From assembly GCF_030413175.1 (NCBI RefSeq), contig NZ_CP129212.1:434001-498000 (forward strand): DNA of 64,000 bases, in the 5' to 3' direction. Both the position numbers and the translations under genes were made by a program. Shown here in pieces: positions 1 through 7,338 of this stretch. The stretch's first letter is position 1, and each line of letters starts with the position of its first letter. The notes beneath the pieces are model-generated. The model was not told the DNA's origin, did no database searches, and saw only the letters and a program-made list of their open reading frames with translations. The stretch comes from Bradyrhizobium roseum (GTDB taxonomy: Bacteria > Pseudomonadota > Alphaproteobacteria > Rhizobiales > Xanthobacteraceae).

Positions 1-341
1 TTCGGCCGTGGGCCGACGGAGGGCTTGGCGTTATCGGTCAGGATCTCGGTGATGCGAAGCACCGTGATCTCGTCGCGATAGCCGCGCTTGCGGCGCGAAT
101 TCTTGCGGCGGCGCTTCTTGAACGCGATCACCTTGGGGCCGCGCTTGTGGTCCAGCACTTCGGCGGCAACCGTGGCGCCTGCCACCGTCGGCACGCCCAG
201 CACCGGCGTGTCACCGCCGACCACCAGAACTTCGCCAAGCTGCACGATCGTGCCGACATCGCCGGCGATCTTGCCTACCTCGAGCACATCATCCGGAGCG
301 ACGCGGTATTGCCGGCCGCCGGTTTTGATGACTGCGAACAT
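1..341 (-). CDS. rplU: 50S ribosomal protein L21, 3' end cut by window edge
   Basis: Large-subunit ribosomal protein that binds 23S rRNA. The 113 visible residues start MFAVIKTGGRQYRV and carry the L21 signature, with the basic FKKRRRKNSRRKRGYR stretch typical of the family (the usual length is a little over 100 residues, with short tails in rhizobia). The ATG is at 341 on the minus strand. The reading frame is still open at base 1, so the C-terminal end lies outside the window. In most bacteria rpmA (L27) follows rplU, and would be expected to the left. Very confident from the protein sequence. Confidence 0.95.
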   Translation of the reverse strand, partial: MFAVIKTGGRQYRVAPDDVLEVGKIAGDVGTIVQLGEVLVVGGDTPVLGVPTVAGATVAAEVLDHKRGPKVIAFKKRRRKNSRRKRGYRDEITVLRITEILTDNAKPSVGPRP

Positions 342-738
342 CGTTGTTTTCCTTCGTGTTCGATCCCGGCCTCGGACATCTTCCCAACAGGGCGTGCCCG
401 GGTCGGCTTTTTGGTCAGTCGTTATGGGTACGATTTTCGCACGGCCGGGGAGCAAGCCCCAAACAATTCGCGCAAAAACAAACAGCGCGAGAAATCCCGC
501 GCCGGATGCCGGGACTTATAGCCGCAGAATGCGGTGAGTCAAGGTGAAATGGCCCAAAATGCCGCCCAAAATGAGGTATTTGGCCCGAAAACGGCTGGCG
601 GCGAGACGCGGCTAGCCCCTAGGGGGCCATTTTGGGCCCTCCAACCGCTCTTCGCCACTCTCTACTCGCCCCTCCGATTGAAACCAATGGGTTCCCCGCC
701 CGTTGTCGCCGGCAAAATCGGGCAGGGGTTGGACCAGC
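342..738. other. rplU leader / divergent intergenic region with repeated GCCCAAAATG
   Basis: This is the spacer between rplU (leftward) and the ROK-like gene (rightward). It must hold promoters for both genes but I cannot assign boxes. GCCCAAAATG occurs twice in direct orientation (552-561 and 564-573), and an 11-base inverted match, CATTTTGGGCC, lies at 628-638 opposite GGCCCAAAATG at 551-561. No protein I could support is encoded here. Confidence 0.4.
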
Positions 739-1857
739 ATGGCGGACGATAGCGTAACGACCACAGGCATCGCGCGGCATGGCGCGCAGAAACTGCCTTC
801 GGTCGAGATCGACAGCTTCAATGTCGAACTGAAGGACGACGACGGTTTCCTCGGCGACCGGGCCAGCAAGGGCGCCTTCCGCGATATTCTCGATGGGCTG
901 CGCAAGCCGCTGAAGAAAACCGGCGACGATCCGCTGGGCAAAGTATCAACCGACGACATTCCCAAGGGCGATCTCGACGAGGTCCTGATGGGCGACGACA
1001 TCGCCGCGGCCGCCCTGGTGCACGGCGCGATCGAGCATTTCGCGCAGGAACTGGCCTACGTCACCGGCCGCTTCCTGAAGACGAAAGCGTGGGCGGATAC
1101 CGAGCGCATCGTGGTCGGCGGCGGCTTCCGGCAGAGCCGGGTCGGCGAGATCGCCATCGCGCGCGCCAATATCCTCCTCAAGGCCGAGGATTTCGACATC
1201 GATCTGGTGCCGATCCGCTTTCATCCCGATGAGGCCGGCCTGATCGGCACGCTGCATCTGGCGCCGTCGTGGATCTTCGCGGGCCACGACAGCATTCTCG
1301 CGGTCGATATCGGCGGCACCAACATCCGCTGCGGCGTGGTGGAAACGCGCTGGAAGAAGACGCCCGATCTTTCCAAGGCCAGTGTGTGGAAGTCCGACCT
1401 GTGGCGCCATGCCGCCGACGAGCCGACGCGCGAAGGCGCGGTGAAGCGGCTGGTCAAGATGCTGAAGGAACTGATCAGCGCCGCAGAGAAAGAGGGGCTC
1501 AATCTCGCGCCCTTCATCGGCATTTCCTGTCCCGGCGTGATCGATGCCGACGGCTCGATCGAAAAGGGCGCACAGAACCTGCCCGGCAACTGGGAAAGCT
1601 CGCGATTCAACCTGCCGGCCAGCCTGGTCGAGGCGATCCCCCAGATCGGCGACCACGACACCGCGGTGCTGATGCACAATGACGGCGTCGCCCAGGGCCT
1701 CTCCGAAGTCCCCTTCATGCAGGACGTCGAGCACTGGGGCGTGCTGACCATCGGCACCGGGCTCGGTAACGCGCGCTTCACCAACCGCCGGAAAGAGAAC
1801 GGCAAGGAAGCCGACGACGACAAGAAGCCGAAGAAAGCCAAGAAGGCCAAGGATTAA
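739..1857 (+). CDS. ROK-family sugar kinase-like protein with permuted motif order
   Basis: ROK proteins are sugar kinases, or repressors derived from them. Here the usual C-terminal ROK part comes first: a helical stretch ending in VVGGGFRQSR (about residues 125-134), then a segment ending AGLIGTLHLAP. The usual N-terminal part follows: DIGGTN phosphate loop (190-195), CPGVI, NLPGNW, catalytic-type Asp in HND (313-315) and the second phosphate loop TIGTGLGN (337-344). The protein ends in a Lys-rich tail. The Cys-rich zinc motif of classical ROK kinases is absent. The ATG at 739 is preferred because it follows a GGGGTTGG purine run; an in-frame start at 703 is possible. A sugar substrate cannot be named. 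Confidence 0.75.
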   Translation: MADDSVTTTGIARHGAQKLPSVEIDSFNVELKDDDGFLGDRASKGAFRDILDGLRKPLKKTGDDPLGKVSTDDIPKGDLDEVLMGDDIAAAALVHGAIEHFAQELAYVTGRFLKTKAWADTERIVVGGGFRQSRVGEIAIARANILLKAEDFDIDLVPIRFHPDEAGLIGTLHLAPSWIFAGHDSILAVDIGGTNIRCGVVETRWKKTPDLSKASVWKSDLWRHAADEPTREGAVKRLVKMLKELISAAEKEGLNLAPFIGISCPGVIDADGSIEKGAQNLPGNWESSRFNLPASLVEAIPQIGDHDTAVLMHNDGVAQGLSEVPFMQDVEHWGVLTIGTGLGNARFTNRRKENGKEADDDKKPKKAKKAKD

Positions 1858-1935
1858 GGTTATCGCGCCCGGGTAAGGTTGACCGGTTAGGTTAAGATAC
1901 GGATCGCGTTGCCGTTTTCGCCGCCCTTGCTAGCG

Positions 1936-1990
1936 TGGTCGGGTCGCTCCGGCTGGCCGGCGAAGCCGCACTTCCCCGACCAGTATTTTT
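1936..1990 (+). terminator. probable rho-independent terminator after the ROK-like gene
   Basis: TGGTCGGG (1936-1943) pairs with CCCGACCA (1975-1982). Inside the loop CGGCT and AGCCG can form a second stem. A TATTTTT run follows directly. It lies about 80 bases past the stop of the ROK-like gene. Confidence 0.5.
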
Positions 1991-2002
1991 AAGCAGCGAC
2001 AC

Positions 2003-2037
2003 GGGACCGCCAGTTTTTTGTCGCGTCTGGCGGTCCC
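2003..2037. repeat. perfect 11-bp hairpin
   Basis: GGGACCGCCAG (2003-2013) and CTGGCGGTCCC (2027-2037) are exact reverse complements around a 13-base loop that starts with six T. No T-run follows the stem on either side, so this is not a textbook terminator; it lies between the convergent ROK-like and hydrolase genes and may end transcription from either direction. Confidence 0.6.
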
Positions 2038-2103
2038 ACCCCTTCTTTCCGCAAAAGCCCGATTCGGAACAGCGGGAACAGGCTTATCCCCACAGATCAT
2101 CAA

Positions 2104-2157
2104 AGCGTTTTCAAGCGAAGTGGGTACCGGTTCGCGTCAAGAAAACGCGTCAAGATG
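2104..2157. repeat. dispersed intergenic repeat (AAGTGGGTACCGGTTCGCG type)
   Basis: The block contains GCGTTTTCAAGCGAAGTGG, then TACCGGTTCGCGTCAAG and AAAACGCGTCAAG. It matches, from memory, a repeat scattered between genes in Bradyrhizobium. A block at 14461-14546 carries the related AAGTGGAAACCGGT. It stops just before the stop codon of the leftward hydrolase gene. Confidence 0.55.
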
Positions 2158-2162
2158 AGAAT

Positions 2163-3026
2163 CTATCGCCAACTGACGCGTTGAAAGAACGCCGCGATCT
2201 CGGACGCCGCGCGATCGGGATCTTCGCGGTGCGGGAAGTGACCGACATCCGCGAACATCGCGAGATCGAGATTCGAGAACGTCTCGCCGAGCCGGTCGGT
2301 CCACGCATAAGGAAACAGCGGATCGTGTTCGGCCCAGCGCACGCAGGTCGGCACGGAGATCGGCGGCAGCGCCGGCGCTTCGCCCTTCATCATCTTGACC
2401 CGTCCGGCATGCGCGGCGCGGTAATGCGCAAAGCCGCCGGCGAGGTTTCCGGACTTGAGGAAATTGTCGGCGAAGGCGTCGAGCACATCGTCGAAGGCGT
2501 GCTTGCGGTGCGACCACGTTTTCAGGAAATGGCCGATATAGCGTTTGCAGTTGTCGCGGCTGGCGCCGACCAGCGCCGGCGCCATCTCCATCTGGTGAAA
2601 CGATTGATACCAGATGTTGTTGAGCCGCTCCGGCTCCGCCATTCGCGGCCCGATGCCCGGATAGACGAAATCGAAAAACAACAATCCGGCGATCCGCTCC
2701 GGCGCCAGCCGCGCCAGCGGCTGCATCAGCGCGCCGCCGACATCGTGGCCGACGATGCCGGCCTGCGGCAGCCCCAGCGCATCCATCAAGGCCAGCATGT
2801 CGGCGGCCTGCTGGTCGGGCCCGAACGGCCCCTCGGGCTTGTCGCTGTCGCCGAAGCCGCGCAAATCCGGCGCGTAGAGGGTGAAGCGGTCGGCCAGCCG
2901 CGCCATCACCGGCTCCCAGCTCAGCCAGAATTCCGGCCAGCCATGCAGCAACAGCAGCGGCCGCCCGGCGCCGATCCGGGCCACATGCAGCGCCGCGCCA
3001 TTGGCCCGAACCGTCAAATGCTCCAT
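2163..3026 (-). CDS. alpha/beta hydrolase, epoxide hydrolase / haloalkane dehalogenase type
   Basis: A soluble 287-residue alpha/beta-fold hydrolase. HGWP at residues 28-31 supplies the oxyanion hole, and the nucleophile elbow reads GHDVGG with Asp95. An aspartate nucleophile, not serine, is the mark of epoxide hydrolases and haloalkane/haloacetate dehalogenases, which pass through an alkyl-enzyme ester. The late VGHFPHRE supplies the catalytic His. A cap region with aromatic residues sits in the middle. No signal peptide is seen. The ATG at 3026 is preceded by GAGGCCG-like purines. It stands alone between a hairpin and tRNA-Ser, so context does not tell the substrate. Confidence 0.8.
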   Translation of the reverse strand: MEHLTVRANGAALHVARIGAGRPLLLLHGWPEFWLSWEPVMARLADRFTLYAPDLRGFGDSDKPEGPFGPDQQAADMLALMDALGLPQAGIVGHDVGGALMQPLARLAPERIAGLLFFDFVYPGIGPRMAEPERLNNIWYQSFHQMEMAPALVGASRDNCKRYIGHFLKTWSHRKHAFDDVLDAFADNFLKSGNLAGGFAHYRAAHAGRVKMMKGEAPALPPISVPTCVRWAEHDPLFPYAWTDRLGETFSNLDLAMFADVGHFPHREDPDRAASEIAAFFQRVSWR

Positions 3027-3151
3027 TTCGGCCTCCTTTTTCGCTGGCCGGGCCGGCGGCGGATTTCTTGGCCCCCGCGCCTTGCCCGGCCCGCCATCCT
3101 CGCCTAGAACACGCCCCGACCGAAGGGCCGAATCTGCCCGTCATGGCGCCT

Positions 3152-3241
3152 GGAGAGGTGGCAGAGTGGTCGAATGCACCGCACTCGAAATGCGGCATAG
3201 GTGCAAGCCTATCGGGGGTTCGAATCCCTCCCTCTCCGCCA
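3152..3241 (+). tRNA. tRNA-Ser(CGA)
   Basis: A 90-nt class II tRNA. The acceptor stem GGAGAGG pairs with CCTCTCC, followed by discriminator G and an encoded CCA. The anticodon stem CCGCA/TGCGG holds the loop CTCGAAA, giving anticodon CGA at 3186-3188, which reads UCG codons. A long variable arm and the T-loop TTCGAAT are present, as expected for tRNA-Ser. Confidence 0.96.
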
Positions 3242-3575
3242 TAGTGCGTTCGGCGGCTATGGCGTCCGATCAGGCTCATGGCCGACGCGGGCAGGTCTTG
3301 CAGCTCCTGCCGCGCCAGCGCCGCGCGAACCGAACCCTCATCTCTCCCATAGCTTCCGGTGGAACGCGTTTGGCCATCAGTGCGCAGACGCTGCGTAGAA
3401 ACCTAAGTTCGCTGGCCGAGAGCGCCGATCTTATTAAGGATACCGCGCCTCGGATGTAGCACGGACTAGCAAACATCCGGGGTTGCGGAACACCTGCCTG
3501 TCATGTTGCGAGCGGAACCGTGATTCGGTATCGACCCCCAAAATAGCCGTGTAAGATATTCGAAACAGTGGCAGG
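3242..3575. other. spacer after tRNA-Ser, no gene recognised
   Basis: About 330 bases between the tRNA and the kinase gene. Base composition falls towards the kinase gene. Short open frames run through it, but none has a recognisable product. No duplicated tRNA 3' end, which would suggest an attachment site, was seen here. Confidence 0.35.
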
Positions 3576-4721
3576 TTGGACTCATCCTTGAAAGCAGAAC
3601 TGCATAGCGCCGAAGAATACCGGCTCGCGGCTCTTCGGAGTTATGGCATTCTTGACACGCCCCGCGAATCTGACTTCGACGAGGTGGTCAAGGTCGCCGC
3701 GGCGATTTGCGAGACTCCGATTTCCGTCGTCAACTTGATCGACGAGGGACGGCAATGGTTCAAGGCTGAAGTTGGGCTGGGAGTCCGAGAGACGCCTATT
3801 GATAGCTCAATTTGCGCCCATGCGATCCTTCAGCCAGGTCTGTTCGAGGTACCCGACACTACACTCGACAATCGCTTCTGCGACAACGCCCTCGTCCTCG
3901 GTGATCCGCATCTGAGATTCTACGCAGGTGCCTTGTTGACGACTCCAGAAGGCTTTCCTTTGGGTACCGTCTGCGTGCTGGACTATAAGCCGCGCAAACT
4001 TGACGAGAAACAACGTGCGTTCTTGCAATTGATGGCCAGTCAGGTGATGCAGATGATCGCACTGCGTCGCACGAATGCCACCGAGCACGTGGCCCGACTC
4101 GAAGCCGAACGCTTGTTGTCTGAAAAAGAAATGCTGATGCGCGAAGGCGACCATCGGCTGATGAACTCGCTCCAACTGGTGCAATCGCTACTTGCCTTGC
4201 AGAGCCGGAACGCGAGCTCTGATGAAACGAAACTGCAGCTTGACCTAGCCAGCAATCGAGTGCTGGCCATTGCAACCATTCACAAGCAGCTTCACCTCAC
4301 TGGAACGTCTGAAGAAATCGACAGCCAAACGTTCTTGCAGCGACTCTGTGAGAGCCTGAAGCACACCGCGCCTGTGCAAATCGCTGCGATCAACGTTAAC
4401 GCTGCTCCTATTACGATGCTGTCAGCGACGGCAAGCGGTTTAGGTCTGCTTGTCGCGGAGCTTGTGACGAACAGCTTCAAGTATGCATATGATGTTGGCC
4501 AACGCGGAACTGTTACGATTGACTTAGAGCGTACGCCTGCGGGATGGCGGCTCGAAGTTTCTGATGAAGGACGCGGCCTGCCTGCCGGATTTGATATCGA
4601 TCAAAGCCAAGGGTTCGGGATGAAAGTCATCAAGGCGTTCGTGCAACGGCTGAACGCAACGATTGAAGTAAAGTCACGGCCTGGTCACACGGCGTTTCGT
4701 ATCGAAGGCGGTCTTGATTGA
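3576..4721 (+). CDS. GAF-domain sensor histidine kinase, HisKA_2 type
   Basis: A soluble 381-residue kinase with no membrane segment. Residues about 15-165 form a GAF domain resembling those at the N-terminus of many cytosolic sensors (ILDTPRESDFD, SICAHAI). A coiled linker leads to the HisKA_2 motif DHRLMNSLQ with phospho-acceptor His193. The ATPase domain follows, with the N-box LVAELVTNSFKYA and the G-box DEGRGLPAGF. HisKA_2 kinases often act in light or general stress signalling. No receiver gene is adjacent. The start is TTG at 3576 after GGCAGG; a second TTG lies four codons on. Its GC content looks lower than that of its neighbours and it lies just behind a tRNA, which hints at acquisition. 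Confidence 0.85.
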   Translation: MDSSLKAELHSAEEYRLAALRSYGILDTPRESDFDEVVKVAAAICETPISVVNLIDEGRQWFKAEVGLGVRETPIDSSICAHAILQPGLFEVPDTTLDNRFCDNALVLGDPHLRFYAGALLTTPEGFPLGTVCVLDYKPRKLDEKQRAFLQLMASQVMQMIALRRTNATEHVARLEAERLLSEKEMLMREGDHRLMNSLQLVQSLLALQSRNASSDETKLQLDLASNRVLAIATIHKQLHLTGTSEEIDSQTFLQRLCESLKHTAPVQIAAINVNAAPITMLSATASGLGLLVAELVTNSFKYAYDVGQRGTVTIDLERTPAGWRLEVSDEGRGLPAGFDIDQSQGFGMKVIKAFVQRLNATIEVKSRPGHTAFRIEGGLD

Positions 4722-4818
4722 CGCGCGACTAGCCGTACACGCGATTCGCCCGCTGATCTTTCCACAGCCGCTGTCGTTGGCCGTTATCCGCAAGCGCCGC
4801 GAGTCCCGGCGCGGCGCC

Positions 4819-5913
4819 CTAATCCGGCTTCCTCGCTCCATCGAGAAACGCCCGCGTCTCCCGGTTGAGAAACTCCACATCCGCCGGAATCGCGCCGCCG
4901 GCCGCCGCATGCCCCGTCACCGTGCCCGGACTGATGGTCATCACCTTCACGCCCGGGATATTTTTCCCAGCCTCGATCGGTTCAAATTCCGGATTGAGCA
5001 GATCCTTCGTCCCCGTGAGGATCAGCGTCTTCGCCTTGATCGAGGCGAGCGCCTTGGCGGTGTCGCCGTTGAAGCCCGGCGTGGTGCCGACGTCGTGCCG
5101 TTCATAGGCCCAGGTCTGGTAGATCCAGTCGTTGGCGTCGAATGCCTTGATCAGCGCGGTCTCCTGGCTTTCCATCCAGGGCAGCACGTCCATGCCGTTC
5201 TTGAACTGCGCGGCATACATGTCCGGCGTGCGCGCCGACAGCAGCGAGAGGATGTCGCGCCACAGGCGGATGCCCTTTTCCGGCGGCGCTTCGTAATTGC
5301 CGTCCTTCCAGGCGGCGTCGTTCATGATCGCCTTGCGCGAGGCCTCCAGCACCGCGACCGTCCAGGCCGGGGTCCTGGCCAGCGGCACCATCGCCACCAG
5401 CGCATCCATGTAATCGGGATGGCTGACGCCCCATTGCAGCACCTGCATGCCGCCCATCGAGGGGCCGACCACGGCGACGACGTGGTCGATGCCGAGCTTC
5501 TCCTTCATCAGGCGGTGCTGCGATTGCACCATGTCGCGGATGGTGAATTTTGGGAATTGCATGCGCGGCTGCGCCTTCGAATTGCTCGGCGAGGTCGAAA
5601 AGCCGTTCGCGATCGCGTCGGTGCAGACGATGAAATATTTGTCGGTGTCGAGCGCCTTGCCGGGGCCGATCAGGAAGTCGAGCCGGTGGTGATTGCCCGA
5701 GATCGCGGTCACCATCAGGATGGCGTTGGATTTCCTGTCGTTGAGTTTTCCGTGCGTGACGTAGGAGATCGAAAAATCCTTGATCGCCTCGCCGCTCTCG
5801 AGCTTCAGATCGCCCTCGCTGTAGGTCTGGTGCGGCGGCTGTTGCGGGGTGTGCGCCGCGGCAGGCAGCGACAACAGCAGTGCGGCGGCGACGGCGTATC
5901 CGATGCGGTTCAT
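4819..5913 (-). CDS. secreted MetX-like alpha/beta hydrolase
   Basis: The protein has the alpha/beta fold of homoserine O-acetyltransferase (MetX). GPSMGGMQ is the nucleophile elbow with the catalytic Ser, TGTKDLLNP carries the acid and VTGHAAAGG the His. GNHH and NGFSTSPSN match the substrate-side loops of the family. Unlike MetX it begins with a cleavable signal peptide (hydrophobic AAALLLSLPAAAHT). So it acts outside the cytoplasm and is unlikely to make methionine. No met gene is near. It is better called a periplasmic hydrolase or acyltransferase of unknown substrate. The ATG at 5913 directly precedes the signal peptide. Confidence 0.75.
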   Translation of the reverse strand: MNRIGYAVAAALLLSLPAAAHTPQQPPHQTYSEGDLKLESGEAIKDFSISYVTHGKLNDRKSNAILMVTAISGNHHRLDFLIGPGKALDTDKYFIVCTDAIANGFSTSPSNSKAQPRMQFPKFTIRDMVQSQHRLMKEKLGIDHVVAVVGPSMGGMQVLQWGVSHPDYMDALVAMVPLARTPAWTVAVLEASRKAIMNDAAWKDGNYEAPPEKGIRLWRDILSLLSARTPDMYAAQFKNGMDVLPWMESQETALIKAFDANDWIYQTWAYERHDVGTTPGFNGDTAKALASIKAKTLILTGTKDLLNPEFEPIEAGKNIPGVKVMTISPGTVTGHAAAGGAIPADVEFLNRETRAFLDGARKPD

Positions 5914-6151
5914 TCGGTTTTCCCCCTGGTGCTTATGATATTGGCGCGGCTTCTGAACGTCCTGATGCGCTTGAACTCAAAACCCTGTTCGGATCACGAT
6001 ATTCCCGATCCGCGGTTTTTGCATCGGCAACGCGCACGTGGGCGCCGCAACAAAACAAATCGGAGCCGACATCCGCACCTGCCGCTTCTTTGATCCGAAT
6101 CAAAACCCGCGACGGGACGCCCTGTATGAAAGCCGGACCCAAGGAGGTCCC

Positions 6152-6358
6152 ATGCGTTTCTTCTTCAATGTCCAGGACAGGCTCCAGATCGAGGACGAGG
6201 TCGGCCGTGAGTTTTCACGCGCGTCGGAAGCCGTCGCCTTCGCAAGGCACCTCGCCGCGGACATCCGCTGCCTCGAAACCGCCGTCAGGCCCACGCTCGC
6301 CATCGAAGTGGTCGCCGAAACCGCGGAGCGCATTCATCGCGAGCCGGTTTTTGCCTGA
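6152..6358 (+). CDS. DUF6894-type small protein
   Basis: A 68-residue protein beginning MRFFFNVQD, with DEVGREF and alternating Ala-rich helices after it. This layout (aromatic strand, D..G.E.., then AxxxA helix) is that of the small DUF6894 proteins common in Bradyrhizobium; their function is unknown. The start is secure: a perfect AAGGAGG (6141-6147) lies five bases before the ATG. It is a single gene between the MetX-like gene and a repeat. Confidence 0.75.
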   Translation: MRFFFNVQDRLQIEDEVGREFSRASEAVAFARHLAADIRCLETAVRPTLAIEVVAETAERIHREPVFA

Positions 6359-6480
6359 TTAAACAAAGTCATAGTGCAGCAATCCGGGCTCTGCGACCCG
6401 GCCCAAATCCTACTGTGCATGGGGTTGTTTTCGATATTTTGGTTTTGGACCGGTCACCCCGGCGGCTAGCTAACTCTCTC

Positions 6481-6596
6481 CCCGTCATTCCGGGGCGGCG
6501 CGAAGCGGCGAACCCGGAATCCAATTATCGACTTGTGATGCGGCGCGATGGATTCCGGGTTCGATGCTACGCATCGCCCCGGAATGACAACGGGAG
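6481..6596. repeat. palindromic intergenic repeat (CGTCATTCCGGGGC type)
   Basis: The left part CGTCATTCCGGGGC...ACCCGGAATCCA and the right part TGGATTCCGGGTTCGATG...GCCCCGGAATGAC are imperfect reverse complements and can form one long hairpin. The same ends recur around 36932-36977. It lies between convergent genes, where it may work as a transcription barrier. Confidence 0.75.
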
Positions 6597-6618
6597 GATG
6601 GGTTCTTGACCGGCCAGA

Positions 6619-7338
6619 CTAGCCCGCCGCCTCCGCCACCAGTGCGCCGGCGGCCCGCTCGGTGATCTCCGCGATCTTGCCGTCCACGATATGAATGCGG
6701 CGATCGGCCCGGGCGGCGAGCGCCGGGTCGTGGGTCACCACCATCACGGTCTTCCCCTGGTCCGCGATGTCGCGCAGGATCGAAAACACCTGCTCCGTCG
6801 ACTTGGTATCGAGCGCGCCGGTCGGCTCGTCGGCAACGATGATCTCGGGGCGGTTGGACAGCGCGCGCGCAATGGCGACGCGCTGGCGCTGGCCGCCGGA
6901 GAGCTGGTTGGGGCGCTTGTTGGCGTGCTCTTCAAGTCCGAGCGAGCCGAGCAGCGCCAGGCCGCGTTCGCGCATCTCGGGCTCGGACATGATGCCCGCG
7001 GCGCGCATCGGCAGCAGCACGTTGTCGAGCGAGGTGAACTCGGGCAGCAGGAAGTGGAACTGGAACACGAAGCCGATTTTGGTCAGGCGGACATCGGCGC
7101 GGTCCGATTCCGACAGCTTTGACGTCGGCTGGCCGCAGATGATGACCTCGCCTTCGTTCGGCGCATCGAGCAGGCCGAGCAGATAGAGCAGCGAGGATTT
7201 GCCCGATCCCGACGGGCCGGTGATGGCGACGAACTCGCCCTTCTTGACCGCCAGGTCGATGCCGTTGACGAGCGTGTGCGACACCGTGCCCTCGATGCGG
7301 CGGACCAGCTCCACCGCCTGCAATGCGACTTCGGTCAT
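6619..7338 (-). CDS. ABC transporter ATP-binding protein, LolD/MacB type
   Basis: A 239-residue ATPase that powers the adjacent FtsX-type permease. Walker A is GPSGSGKSS, the signature LSGGQRQRVAIARAL, Walker B IIVADEPTGALD and the H-loop His is in VVTHDP. The ADEPTGALD form marks the MacB/LolD/FtsE branch, which drives mechanotransmission across the envelope and not substrate passage through the inner membrane. Its ATG overlaps the permease stop by four bases, so the two are translated together. It is the last gene of a four-gene minus-strand operon. Confidence 0.92.
   Translation of the reverse strand: MTEVALQAVELVRRIEGTVSHTLVNGIDLAVKKGEFVAITGPSGSGKSSLLYLLGLLDAPNEGEVIICGQPTSKLSESDRADVRLTKIGFVFQFHFLLPEFTSLDNVLLPMRAAGIMSEPEMRERGLALLGSLGLEEHANKRPNQLSGGQRQRVAIARALSNRPEIIVADEPTGALDTKSTEQVFSILRDIADQGKTVMVVTHDPALAARADRRIHIVDGKIAEITERAAGALVAEAAG

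Noticed and set aside
2085..2100. TTATCCCCACA as a DnaA box
   Set aside because: The consensus is nine bases (TTATNCACA); here extra C bases break it, and no cluster of boxes surrounds it.
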